Shown: one piece after another, positions 25,422 through 34,112 of the stretch | Layout: each line of letters opens with the position of its first letter | Numbering within the stretch: the stretch's first letter is position 1 | Assembly (NCBI RefSeq): GCF_000620625.1 | Contig: NZ_JIAW01000001.1 | Coordinates: 186,001-250,000, forward strand | Source of the DNA: Mycobacterium sp. URHB0044 | Lineage (GTDB): Bacteria > Actinomycetota > Actinomycetes > Mycobacteriales > Mycobacteriaceae | DNA: 64,000 nucleotides | Direction: 5' to 3' | Made by a program: the position numbers and the translations under genes | Notes under the pieces: model-generated | Databases searched by the model: none | The model's input: the letters and a program-made list of their open reading frames with translations, nothing else | Told to the model about the DNA's origin: nothing

Positions 25422-26563
25422 GCGCCCACCGGGAACTCGTCGACGGCAAGCCGGTAGCCGCGCTTCACCACGGTCGAGACGATCTGCTTGTCGCCCAACG
25501 CCGTTCGCAAGCGCAGCACGGCGGTCTCGACGGCATGCGTGTCGGTGCCGCAGCCCGGGAGTGCGCTGAGGAGGTCGTGGCGGGACACCACGATGCCCGG
25601 CCGGTGGGCCAGCGCGCGGATGGTCGCCATGGCCGCCGGCGAGAGTTCCTTGACCACGCCGTCGACCAGCACGCAGGTGCCGCGGATCTCCAGCACGTGA
25701 CCGGCCACCTTCACGGTCCGCGACTGCAGCAGCGGCAGTTCGTCGGTGATGTGGCGGGCCAGCGCGCCGAGCCGCATCCGCTCCGGAGCCGACGTCGGCA
25801 CGCCGAGGCGCACGAGGGGCCGCGCCGTCACCGGTCCGACACACATGGCATGCACGTCGGTCCGCAGCGCGGACAGCACCTCGTCCTCGATGCCGAGTTC
25901 GGCGGCGCGCATCAGCATGGCGGCGACGGCGGGTGCGGACGTGAAACTGACGGCGTCGAACTTGTGGTCCGCGATGCCTGCCACCAACTGGTCGAAGGCG
26001 CCGTCGCGCGGCGCGGGATGCCAGCGGTAGACCCGGATGGGGACCACCTCGGCGCCCGCCGCCCGCAACTCGTCGAGGAACTCGGGGAAGGGGTCCCATT
26101 CGTCGGTGGCGCCGTGCAGTTGCACCGCGATCCGCAACCCCTGAATGCCACCTTCGACCAGGTAGTGCACCACCTCGCGGGAAGACTCCGAGTCTGGCGA
26201 CCACTCCTCGGGCAGCCCGGCCGCGCGCAGCGCACCGGTGGCCTTGGGCCCACGGGAGACGACGCGCGCCTTGCCCAGCGCGTTGGTCAGCTCGCCGGCC
26301 AGCCCCCAGCCGTCGGCGGCAGCCATCCAGCCGCGCAGACCGATGCCGGTGGTGGCGATCACCACGTCCGGCGGGTCGGCGATCAGTGCCTTGGTGTGCT
26401 CGTGCAGCTCGTCGTCGTCGGGCAGCGGCACCATGGCTATCGCCGCGGCGCAGGTCACGGACGCGCCACGCCGTTGCAGCAGGGCGCTCAGTTCTTCGGA
26501 GCGTCGTGCGGAGGTCACCGCCACACGGAAGCCGGTGAGCGGTGCCCAGTCGGGCTGAGCCAT
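25418..26563 (-). CDS. Uroporphyrinogen-III synthase fused to a winged-helix DNA-binding domain (Rv0260c type)
   Basis: The protein has 381 residues, the length I recall for Rv0260c. Residues about 10-265 form a HemD domain (GFRVAVTSARRSEEL; later SFTSAPAVAAML). Residues about 285-375 form an OmpR-type winged helix (SPAAMATIRALAHRPGIV, then VETAVLRLRTALG and VVKRGYRL). The ATG at 26563 has GGAGG 6 bp upstream. It makes uroporphyrinogen III, the precursor of siroheme and heme, and may also bind DNA. It is followed in operon by the chelatase. Confidence 0.86.
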   Translation of the reverse strand: MAQPDWAPLTGFRVAVTSARRSEELSALLQRRGASVTCAAAIAMVPLPDDDELHEHTKALIADPPDVVIATTGIGLRGWMAAADGWGLAGELTNALGKARVVSRGPKATGALRAAGLPEEWSPDSESSREVVHYLVEGGIQGLRIAVQLHGATDEWDPFPEFLDELRAAGAEVVPIRVYRWHPAPRDGAFDQLVAGIADHKFDAVSFTSAPAVAAMLMRAAELGIEDEVLSALRTDVHAMCVGPVTARPLVRLGVPTSAPERMRLGALARHITDELPLLQSRTVKVAGHVLEIRGTCVLVDGVVKELSPAAMATIRALAHRPGIVVSRHDLLSALPGCGTDTHAVETAVLRLRTALGDKQIVSTVVKRGYRLAVDEFPVGA

Positions 26564-26702
26564 GCCTCCAGTGAAGGCACCCGATGTTTCCGAGCGGTTA
26601 CCCGGCCATTGCCGAAGCGTGTCGCGGCTGGGAGGGCATGACTCATTGGTGAAATTCGGCTCACGCACACCGCGACCGACGTGTGAGCTACCGGTCGAAC
26701 CC

Positions 26703-27473
26703 TCAGCGGCCTGCGCGATCCAGCTCCACGACGAGCGGCCGGTGATCCGAAATGGGCATCGTGGGTGTGCTCGAGCGCACCGCGACGAGACCGGGGTCGT
26801 CGGTCAGCACGTAGTCCAGCTGACGCTCCGGCGAATCGGCGGGGAAGGTGGGGGCAGAAACGAGTGAGCGCAGCCGCGACCAGCGGCGCACCGACGCCGG
26901 GTTCATGTTCAGGTCACCCGTCAACACGCGCGGGCCGGGCAGGCCACGCAGGTCGCGGACCAGCCGCAGGAGTTGGCGTCGGTTCCAGCCCGGCACGAAC
27001 GACAGATGCGTGTTGGCCACCGTGAGCACGCCGAGCGGCGTGTCGAAGCGACCGATGACCGCCGCCCGCGGTTCCTCGTCGACGATCAGCACCCGTTTCG
27101 GCCCTGGCAGGTACATCGGAAACCTCGTCGGAATCCGCGGCAATCGGACCACCTGCCAGCTGGTCGCCGGGTGGCGCGAGAGCAGCGCGACGCCGTAGCC
27201 ACCGGTGCCTGGGGCCTCGGTTCCCGTTGCCGCCATCCACGTGGCGCCCGGGGTGCCGGCGATGGCGGCGACGAAGCGGTGACTGGTCGCCTGCATGGCG
27301 TCGGCGGCGACGGCCGTCAGATCCGCCATCCCCGACCTGGGCTGGTCGCAATCGACTTCCTGCAGCGCAAGCAGGTCGACGTCGAGATCGGCGATTACCT
27401 GGCGGAAACGGTCGATGTCGACGCCGTCGTCGACCTTGTGGGCGTGCAAGATGTTGAACGTGGCCATCCGCAT
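26703..27473 (-). CDS. Endonuclease/exonuclease/phosphatase family protein
   Basis: The protein has 256 residues of the EEP (DNase I-like) fold. The metal and catalytic motifs appear in order: TFNIL near residue 6, LALQEVD near 36, NTHLS near 154, GDLNMNP near 186 and SDHRPLVVEL at the end. The substrate can be DNA, a phosphoinositide or another phosphodiester; the sequence does not decide. No signal peptide, so probably cytoplasmic. Confidence 0.83.
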   Translation of the reverse strand: MRMATFNILHAHKVDDGVDIDRFRQVIADLDVDLLALQEVDCDQPRSGMADLTAVAADAMQATSHRFVAAIAGTPGATWMAATGTEAPGTGGYGVALLSRHPATSWQVVRLPRIPTRFPMYLPGPKRVLIVDEEPRAAVIGRFDTPLGVLTVANTHLSFVPGWNRRQLLRLVRDLRGLPGPRVLTGDLNMNPASVRRWSRLRSLVSAPTFPADSPERQLDYVLTDDPGLVAVRSSTPTMPISDHRPLVVELDRAGR

Positions 27474-27491
27474 GGGTACCAGGTACCCACG

Positions 27492-28070
27492 ATGAGCGAC
27501 GCCCTAGCACCTGATCACCTCCACCCCGTTGATGGGCTGCGTGAGGCGCTGCGGCGCGCGGCCTCCGCCCTCAAGGCCAACGGACCGCGGTTCGCTCTCG
27601 GCGGCAGCTACGCGCTGTGGGTGCACGGTGCGCCCGAGCCCGTCCACGACGTCGACCTCGCCGTCGCGGAGTCGGACGTGGAACTGGCGGTGACCACCCT
27701 CGCCGACGCCGGGTTCACGATCGAACGGCCCGTCGAGGACTGGCTGTTCAAGGCGTATCTGGACGGCGCGCTCGTCGACGTTCTGCACCGGCACAACGGG
27801 GTGCCGGTCGACGCGGCGATGCTCGACGCCGCCGAGGTGCACGACGTGCTCGCGATCGCGATGCCGGTGTTGCCACCGATGTTCGTGGTGACGCAGAAGC
27901 TGTTGTCGCTCAACGAACATCACTGCGACTTCCAGCCGCTTCTGCCGGCGTTCCGCGCGGTGCGTGAGCGGATCGACTGGTCGCGGCTTCGTGAGGCCAC
28001 GGCCGACAACGACTTCGCCGTCGCCTTCCTCGTGCTCGCCGACCGGTTGGGGATCAGCGACCGGTCGTGA
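27492..28070 (+). CDS. Nucleotidyltransferase-like protein
   Basis: The protein has 192 residues. GGSYALWVHGAPEPVHDVDLAV near residue 36 carries the pol-beta-type pattern (GGS followed by DVDL), and YLDGALVDVLHR near residue 93 gives the third acidic residue. This resembles family members that modify small molecules or act as toxins, yet no antitoxin partner is seen. The ATG at 27492 follows 18 bp after the divergent neighbour. Function unproven. Confidence 0.65.
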   Translation: MSDALAPDHLHPVDGLREALRRAASALKANGPRFALGGSYALWVHGAPEPVHDVDLAVAESDVELAVTTLADAGFTIERPVEDWLFKAYLDGALVDVLHRHNGVPVDAAMLDAAEVHDVLAIAMPVLPPMFVVTQKLLSLNEHHCDFQPLLPAFRAVRERIDWSRLREATADNDFAVAFLVLADRLGISDRS

Positions 28071-28079
28071 ACCGGGAGG

Positions 28080-28655
<576 letters not shown>

Positions 28656-28684
28656 CTACCAGGCGGAGCCGATGCGCGTCGCGC

Positions 28685-29572
28685 TCACTCCACAATCGGG
28701 CGGCGTGGCCGCGACCAGTGCAGCCGCACGTACTGACCCGGTCGGATCTGGGCCAGCTTGTCGATGTCCTCGTCGGCCACCACGCCGATGACGGGATATC
28801 CGCCCGTCACCGGATGATCGGGGCCAAGGATCACCGGTAACCCGTTCGGCGGCACCTGGATTGCGCCGCGGGTGGCGCCCTCGCTGGGCAGCTGGCGGTC
28901 GGGCCACCGGTGCTGCAGCGGCCTGCCCTCCAGGCGCATGCCCACCCGGTCGCTGCGGTCGGTCGCGACCCAGATGGTGTGCACCAGCGCGTCGGGGTCG
29001 GTGAACCAGTCGTCGCGCGGGCCGGGGACCACCATCAGTTCGAGCAGGCCGCCCTGTGCGATGGCGGCGACCGGCGCCTGTTCCAGTTCGGGGAAGTCGG
29101 CGGTGTGGTCGCCGACGTGCAGGACGTCGCCGGGTTGCAGGGGCTGCGGGCCGATCGCCGACATTACGTCGTAGCTGCGCGACCCGAGCACCGGTTCGAC
29201 GTCGATGCCACCGCGGACGGCCAGGTAGCTGCGCAGCCCGGAGTGCGGTGCGCCCAGCGAGATCACCTGTCCGTCGTGGGCGTAGTGAATGCTGTTGGTG
29301 CCGAACGGAACTCCGTTGACGGACGGATCGGTGTCGGCACCCGTCACGGCGATCGCGACGTCGCCGCCCCGGACCCTGGCGGAGAAGCCGCCGAACGTCA
29401 CCTCGACGGTGGCGCGGTCGTCGGGGTTGGCGACCAGTCGGTTGGCCAGCGTGTGCGCGCGACGGTCGGCGGCACCCGAACGGGTGACGCCCATGTGCGC
29501 CAGGCCCGGCCTGCCGAGGTCCTCGACGAGGGCCAGCGGGCCGGTCCGCATGATTTCCAGGGTTGGACTCAT
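28685..29572 (-). CDS. pxpC: 5-oxoprolinase subunit PxpC-type (Rv0263c)
   Basis: The protein has 295 residues of the KipA/allophanate hydrolase subunit 2 (cyclophilin-like) family: [20 protein letters not shown] near residue 17 and [16 protein letters not shown] near residue 120. With PxpA and PxpB this family splits 5-oxoproline to glutamate using ATP. It follows pxpB after 10 bp. No PxpA (LamB/YcsF) gene lies in the window. Confidence 0.88.
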   Translation of the reverse strand: MSPTLEIMRTGPLALVEDLGRPGLAHMGVTRSGAADRRAHTLANRLVANPDDRATVEVTFGGFSARVRGGDVAIAVTGADTDPSVNGVPFGTNSIHYAHDGQVISLGAPHSGLRSYLAVRGGIDVEPVLGSRSYDVMSAIGPQPLQPGDVLHVGDHTADFPELEQAPVAAIAQGGLLELMVVPGPRDDWFTDPDALVHTIWVATDRSDRVGMRLEGRPLQHRWPDRQLPSEGATRGAIQVPPNGLPVILGPDHPVTGGYPVIGVVADEDIDKLAQIRPGQYVRLHWSRPRRPIVE

Positions 29573-29582
29573 GACTGGCCTC

Positions 29583-30248
29583 CTACCCGATCGCCCGGAA
29601 GCGGACGGTCAAACCGGGGGTGAGCAGCGCCGGTGGGTCGCGGTCGAGGTCCCAGAGCACGGCGTCGGTGTGCCCGATGAGCTGCCAGCCGCCGGGTGAT
29701 TCCCGCGGATAGATACCGCTGAACTCGCCGGCCAAGCCAACCGCCCCGACCGGCACGCGGGTCCGCGGCTCGGCCCGACGCGGGACGTTGAGGCGCTCGT
29801 CACCGCCGATGAGGTATGCGAAACCCGGTGCGAAGCCACCGAATCCGACGCGCAGCGGGGTGGAGGTGTGGGCGGCCACCACCTCGTCGGGGGTGAGTCC
29901 GGAGAGCCGGGCGACCTCGTCGAGGTCTGGGCCGTCGTAGACCACGTCGATCTCCACGTCGGCGCGCCGGTCGATCGGTGCGGTGATCTCGTCGACGGCG
30001 ACGTGGTCGATGCGCAGTTTGCCGAGCCGCTGCCGGATCGGTTCCCGGTAGCGGGGACCGGCGAGCTTGAGCAGCACGGTTCGCGACGCGGGTACGACGT
30101 CGAGGACGCCGAGCAGGTCCGCGTCACGCAGCGCGTCGTTCCACGCCAGAACTTCGGCAGTGCTTTCGAACTCGAGCAGCAGCGCCTGGTCACCGTAGTC
30201 ACGGACTGAACCGATAACCATCAATTCGGCTGTCATGGTCATGTGCAT
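29583..30248 (-). CDS. pxpB: 5-oxoprolinase subunit PxpB-type (Rv0264c)
   Basis: The protein has up to 221 residues of the KipI/allophanate hydrolase subunit 1 family. Signatures are [14 protein letters not shown] near the N-terminus and [12 protein letters not shown] near residue 136. Three in-frame ATGs (30248, 30242, 30236) make the true start uncertain; none has a strong ribosome site. It forms an operon with pxpC. It may also interact with a histidine kinase like KipI, but the oxoprolinase role is more general. Confidence 0.86.
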   Translation of the reverse strand: MHMTMTAELMVIGSVRDYGDQALLLEFESTAEVLAWNDALRDADLLGVLDVVPASRTVLLKLAGPRYREPIRQRLGKLRIDHVAVDEITAPIDRRADVEIDVVYDGPDLDEVARLSGLTPDEVVAAHTSTPLRVGFGGFAPGFAYLIGGDERLNVPRRAEPRTRVPVGAVGLAGEFSGIYPRESPGGWQLIGHTDAVLWDLDRDPPALLTPGLTVRFRAIG

Positions 30249-30289
30249 AAGCTACCCACGAGTAGGGAGCATTATCCGCGGCCTTAGTA

Positions 30290-30318
30290 CCTCGCCAGAG
30301 GAGCCTTAGCAAAGGCTC
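30290..30318 (-). terminator. Two short hairpins behind the transporter gene
   Basis: GAGCCTT and AAGGCTC (30301-30318, 7-bp stem, 4-base loop) overlap the stop of the transporter gene, and CCTC/GAGG (30290-30301) follows. No T tract is seen, as is usual for mycobacterial terminators. A likely transcription end before pxpB. Confidence 0.45.
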
Positions 30319-31006
30319 ATACGGCAGGTTGATAGGTGGGTTCGCGGCGCTTGATGGCCGCGATGACCCGGTAGGTGATGGGCAACATCACCACTTCGAC
30401 GGCGGTCTTGTAGAACCAGCCCAACGCGGTGTAGACGGCCAAGTCCTTGAACGTGGTGATGCCGATGGCGCTTGCCGCGATGGTGCAGAACACCAGCGTG
30501 TCACCGAGTTGGCCGGCGAACGTCGAGCCGACCAGTCGGGCCCACAGATGCTTCTCCTTGGTGCGCTCCTTGATCGCCACCACGACCCACGCATTGATCG
30601 TCTGGCCCACGATGAAACCGGCGAGCCCGGCGACGATCAGCTGCGTGTAGGCGTGCACGACGTTCTCGAACGCCGCCTGGTTCTCGTAGAAGTCGGCCGC
30701 GGGAAGGTAGATCGTCACCCAGAACGCGGCGGCGGCGAGCACGTTCATCGAGAAGCCAAGGAAGATCGCGCGGCGGGCGGCCTTGAACCCGTACACCTCG
30801 GACAGCACGTCGCCGATCACGTACGTCAGCGGAAAGACGATGAACCCACCGTCGGTGATGATCGGGCCGAACGCGACGCCCTTGGTGGCAGTCACGTTGG
30901 AGATGATCACCAGTGCGGTGAAGACCGCGACGAGGATCGGGTAGTAGGTGGATCCGACCCGAGCGAAGCTGGCATGTTCTTCTCGGGTGTCGTCGAGTTC
31001 TGTCAC
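30317..31006 (-). CDS. VUT-family (YhhQ-type) queuosine precursor transporter
   Basis: The protein has 229 residues and six membrane helices. The VUT signatures are FVNVTATK-like VIISNVTATKGV near residue 33, VIGDVLSEVYGFKAARR near residue 63, and QLGDTLVFC near residue 166. The family imports preQ0 or preQ1 for queuosine in tRNA. The gene starts 12 bp after the FecB2-type gene stop, on the same strand, so no riboswitch precedes it directly. Start GTG at 31006. Confidence 0.84.
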   Translation of the reverse strand: MTELDDTREEHASFARVGSTYYPILVAVFTALVIISNVTATKGVAFGPIITDGGFIVFPLTYVIGDVLSEVYGFKAARRAIFLGFSMNVLAAAAFWVTIYLPAADFYENQAAFENVVHAYTQLIVAGLAGFIVGQTINAWVVVAIKERTKEKHLWARLVGSTFAGQLGDTLVFCTIAASAIGITTFKDLAVYTALGWFYKTAVEVVMLPITYRVIAAIKRREPTYQPAV

Positions 31007-31018
31007 CCGGTCATCTTG

Positions 31019-31999
31019 TCAGGCGAGGACCTTGGCGATCATCGGCGGCAGACGGTCGGCCACCATGGCGTAGGACAGCACGGTGGCGAACGTGATGGCG
31101 CCGGCCAGGTCCTTGCCGGTGAGTACGTTGCGATTCGTCTTCGTCGCCTTCAACTGCGCGAACGTCGGGTCGGCCAGCAGTGCCGCCTGCTCCTCGTCGC
31201 TTTCGGTGGTCCAGATCAGCACGTCGGCTTGGTTCAGCACCGACACCGCTCGGTCACGCGGGACCAGGGCGTGGTCGCCCTTGACGTAACTGGCGATGCC
31301 GTCCCCGATGACGAACCCCATCTGCGTGAGGAACTCGGTGCGCCATCCGGCTGCGGTGATCTCGGCCGCATCGCCGGTCAACGCGCCGCGCACCACGAAG
31401 ACCTTCGTGCCGGTGAACGAGGGGTTGTTCTTGCCTGCGTTGACGAACTTGTCGTCGAGGTCGGAGATGAGCTTGCGCATCTCGGCGTCCTTGAACACGG
31501 CTTGGCCGATGACGGCGGCCTGCTCCTTCCAGGGTTCGAAGAAGGCGTTCTGGCCGGATTGCGCGACGGTCGGGGCGATCGCCGACAGTTTGGCGTAGCT
31601 GTCGGCGTCCAGGCCGGCGTTGGTGGCGACGATGAGATCCGGTTTGAGTGTGGCGATCTGGTCGATCTGCAGGCCGTTGGACAGATCCAGCACCACGGGC
31701 TGCGCGGAGCCGAGTTGTGGCTGCGCCCAAGGCCATACGCCGAATGGTTGGTCGCCGAACCAGCTCGTCACGGCAACCGGAACGACGCCGACTGCCAGCA
31801 GGTCGTCCTGATCGGTGTATCCCGCGCTGACGACCCGCTTGGGTGGCCCGGCGATCTTCGTCTCGCCGAAGGCGTGCTTGATGGTGACGGAGCCGTCCTT
31901 GGCTACCTCGCCGGGCTTGTCCGGACTGCAGGCCACGGCCGTAACCGCCAGGCCCGCGGTCATCGCCAGGAAACTTCGCCGGGACCACGTTGAGCGCAC
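31019..31999 (-). CDS. fecB2: Periplasmic iron/heme-binding lipoprotein, FecB2 type (Rv0265c)
   Basis: The protein has 326 residues from GTG 31999. The N-terminus has a twin-arginine-like SRRSFLAMTAG and a lipidation Cys in AVTAVACS. The mature part is a periplasmic binding fold of the FecB/TroA class (PKRVVSAGYTDQDDLLAVG near residue 60; LKPDLIVATNAG near residue 120). Rv0265c has been linked to heme and ferric carboxymycobactin binding. No ABC permease or ATPase is adjacent, as in M. tuberculosis. Confidence 0.85.
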   Translation of the reverse strand: MRSTWSRRSFLAMTAGLAVTAVACSPDKPGEVAKDGSVTIKHAFGETKIAGPPKRVVSAGYTDQDDLLAVGVVPVAVTSWFGDQPFGVWPWAQPQLGSAQPVVLDLSNGLQIDQIATLKPDLIVATNAGLDADSYAKLSAIAPTVAQSGQNAFFEPWKEQAAVIGQAVFKDAEMRKLISDLDDKFVNAGKNNPSFTGTKVFVVRGALTGDAAEITAAGWRTEFLTQMGFVIGDGIASYVKGDHALVPRDRAVSVLNQADVLIWTTESDEEQAALLADPTFAQLKATKTNRNVLTGKDLAGAITFATVLSYAMVADRLPPMIAKVLA

Positions 32000-32129
32000 G
32001 CGGCGAGCGTAACCGCTAACCGATGGTGAAGCTGCCGAACAAGACCGGGGCGAGGCCGAGTCACGGCAGCCCCTCTGGACGCTGGAGACACTGGAGTCGC
32101 CGCGGTCACCCGCCCGGGTCACCACCGAG

Positions 32130-32202
32130 ATTGCCCACCTCCGCGCGACTTTTTCGCGGTCGCGGACGCCAATCACGAAAAAGTCGCGCAAAGGTGGGCA
32201 AT
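32130..32202. repeat. REP-like palindrome, copy 2
   Basis: Arms at 32130-32156 and 32176-32202 match at 25 of 27 positions around a 19-base loop. The arms begin ATTGCCCACCT and end GCGACTTTTTCG. The same outer core (TTGCCCA.CT...CGACTTTT) is seen in the element at 23689-23780. The rest of 32000-32253, between the fecB2 start and the next minus-strand stop, holds no gene I can support. Confidence 0.75.
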
Positions 32203-32253
32203 CGGAATCCCACTTGCGCCCCGGGACGCCTGTGGCAGTCGAGGTTTCGGCGG

Positions 32254-32904
32254 TCAGACCTCGTCGTCGACGTCCTTGATGCCGCTCCGGATCTCCTCGC
32301 GGGCGCGGCTCACGGCCTCGCCGACGCGCTCGCGGGCCTCTTTCGCCACGGCACCGACGTCGCGGCGTTCCCGGCCGAAGGTGTCGCGCACGTCGCCGCC
32401 CTGCGTGGCGACCGTCGCGACCGCGAATGCCGCGTTGAACGCCGAGGCCGTCACGGCGCCCTGAGCGCGCGCGACGGTCTCAGCGACATCGGCGGCGCCG
32501 ACGACGACGGCATTCGGCAGCGTGGCCTGCTGGCCGACGTATTCACCGACCGCGGTGCGCACCCGGCCGCCAGCCTCGGTCACGACGTCGCGAACCGAGG
32601 TCCCCGTGCGCGTGAACGCCGTGGGCAGCGTTGCGCCGCCGCGAATCTCGCTGATGACCGTGGCCGGAGCGTGCGCGACGGCGACGGATACGTCGGTGGC
32701 GGCGTCGACCAGTTGTGTGCTCAAGCCCTGGCCGGCGACGAGCTGCCGTTCCAGAACGTGGCGGATGACGATGCCGCGCGTCGATTCGGGCTCGTCCGAG
32801 TCGTCCTCGGTGCGGACGACCTCTGCGGTCATGTCGGTCGGCTCGAGCTCGATGACCTCCGCGGCTGCGTCGGCTTCTTCGACGATGGTCTCTTGGTCTG
32901 GCAT
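32254..32904 (-). CDS. Alanine-rich helical protein of unknown function
   Basis: The protein has 216 residues. An acidic N-terminus (about residues 1-45) is followed by long amphipathic helices rich in Ala and Val, and a C-terminus of alternating charge (VAKEARERVGEAVSRAREE). Such helices suggest membrane-surface or DNA-associated packing; no domain recognised. GGAGG lies 7 bp before the ATG. It is on the same strand as the upstream helical gene, separated by a strong hairpin (32947-32998). Confidence 0.65.
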   Translation of the reverse strand: MPDQETIVEEADAAAEVIELEPTDMTAEVVRTEDDSDEPESTRGIVIRHVLERQLVAGQGLSTQLVDAATDVSVAVAHAPATVISEIRGGATLPTAFTRTGTSVRDVVTEAGGRVRTAVGEYVGQQATLPNAVVVGAADVAETVARAQGAVTASAFNAAFAVATVATQGGDVRDTFGRERRDVGAVAKEARERVGEAVSRAREEIRSGIKDVDDEV

Positions 32905-32946
32905 CAGGTTCCTCCGTTGCGATCGCGTCGTTCAGAACCCGGCCAG

Positions 32947-32998
32947 TTCACACGGCTTGATCGACTCGCAGTTGGCGAGCCGATCAAGCGCGCGTGAA
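32947..32998 (-). terminator. Strong inverted repeat between two helical-protein genes
   Basis: Arms 32947-32969 and 32975-32998 pair almost fully (core GCTTGATCG against CGATCAAGC, then CTCGC against GCGAG) around AGTTG. It lies 16 bp downstream of the 33014 stop and ahead of the 32904 start. A terminator or mRNA-processing hairpin is the simplest reading; there is no T tract. Confidence 0.6.
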
Positions 32999-33013
32999 CC
33001 CCGTGTTGCGATA

Positions 33014-34006
33014 TCAGCTGACGCCGACGACTTCCTGCGCAATGGCCGCAATGCGGGTTTGAGCGGCGGACACGATGCCGTGGCGGTTCTTGTGGGCCTC
33101 CTCGTACGCGATGATCGCGCGGACGTCGGCAGGAGCGGCGAGTTCCTTGACCGCCGCGACCGCTTCGGAGACGTTCAGGTCGTCGTAGTCGGCGATCGGG
33201 AGCTCGGTGACGTTCAGAACACCGGTACCGCTACGCACGGAGTGGATAGCGTCGGCGGCGTCATTCGCGCCCTGGTCCCGCGACGTCGCCTCGGCCGCCT
33301 CCAACGCGGCGTCTCGTGACGACGTGAGCGTCTTGACGGCCACTTCGCCGGCATGCGCGCCGCGGCTGAGCAGCTCGCTGAGCGCCGGCGGCGCCGAGCG
33401 GACCGTGTCGACGGCCCGGTCGATTCGACGTGCGGACCACGACGCCGGCACGTTGACCAGCTTGATCGCGGTTCCTGCCGCTGCCTGCAGCGGCGTGCGT
33501 CGCAGTGCGGCCGGACCGCCGAGCGCGTCCTCGGCCAGCACGGTCGTCAACCAGGTCACGGTCGCCGAGTGCGCGTCGATCAACCGGGTCGCGAGCTTCT
33601 CGACGTCGCCCTCACCGGCGGAAACGGCGAGAGCCTTGATGTAGCGGGCACGGTCGAGGAGTTGGTGTTCGAGCGCCAGGTCCCCGAGCAGCGCCTCGTC
33701 GAACGGCTGAGCCTGCTCGGTCAGTGCCTTCACTGCCGCCGCGGCCCGGCCGATGAACGGCCCGATCACGTCGGGAAGCCCGCCCAGCTGGCGGATGGCC
33801 GACTCGATGGCCTCCGCGCGCTCGCGGGCGTTGGCAGCGTTCTCAGTGAGTTCACGGCGGACGGCGTCCGTCCTGGCCTGCGCAATGCGGGTCTGCGCAA
33901 CCTGGATCTCGGTGTTGGTCAGTTCGAGAGCGGCGCGCAACTGCGCGACCAGCGTCGTCGTCTGTGTCTTGGTCGTCTGTGTTTTGGTCGTCTGTGTTTT
34001 GGTCAT
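33014..34006 (-). CDS. Helical protein with a ferritin-like middle region
   Basis: The protein has 330 residues from ATG 34006, with GGGGA about 10 bp upstream. Three KTQTT repeats open it. A coiled coil follows (about residues 20-70), then a helical bundle (about 85-190) with LEHQLLDRARYIKALAVS and RLIDAHSATVTWLTTVLAE that resembles ferritin-like domains. The C-terminal 100 residues are also helical. I cannot see a full set of metal ligands, so an enzymatic or iron role is unproven. It may be partner to the following helical protein. Confidence 0.6.
   Translation of the reverse strand: MTKTQTTKTQTTKTQTTTLVAQLRAALELTNTEIQVAQTRIAQARTDAVRRELTENAANARERAEAIESAIRQLGGLPDVIGPFIGRAAAAVKALTEQAQPFDEALLGDLALEHQLLDRARYIKALAVSAGEGDVEKLATRLIDAHSATVTWLTTVLAEDALGGPAALRRTPLQAAAGTAIKLVNVPASWSARRIDRAVDTVRSAPPALSELLSRGAHAGEVAVKTLTSSRDAALEAAEATSRDQGANDAADAIHSVRSGTGVLNVTELPIADYDDLNVSEAVAAVKELAAPADVRAIIAYEEAHKNRHGIVSAAQTRIAAIAQEVVGVS
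33960..34004. repeat. Three in-frame 15-bp repeats at the gene start
   Basis: Units GTCTGTGTTTTGGTC at 33990-34004 and 33975-33989, and one with a single change at 33960-33974. Each encodes five residues (KTQTT) just after the start codon of the helical protein. Because the unit is 15 bp, copy-number change would keep the reading frame. Confidence 0.85.
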
Positions 34007-34112
34007 GGTGTTTCCCCGTTTCGGCTGTGCGGATTTTGTCGGCGCGGGCTGCACCAGTGGTTCGGCTACCCGGCTGCGGCGGGAAGCTAAACCGACGCCG
34101 GCGTGGCCCAGG

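Noticed and set aside
27492..28070. The nucleotidyltransferase-like gene as the toxin of a toxin-antitoxin pair
   Set aside because: No small partner gene is adjacent; both neighbours are conserved unrelated genes.
30250..30268. CTACCCACGAGTAG palindrome-like sequence just upstream of pxpB
   Set aside because: Short arms and no partner site; could be chance.
30317..32000. Possible preQ1 riboswitch or iron box for the transporter and FecB2 genes
   Set aside because: Only 12 bp separate the two genes, and no iron-box-like dyad is seen before fecB2.
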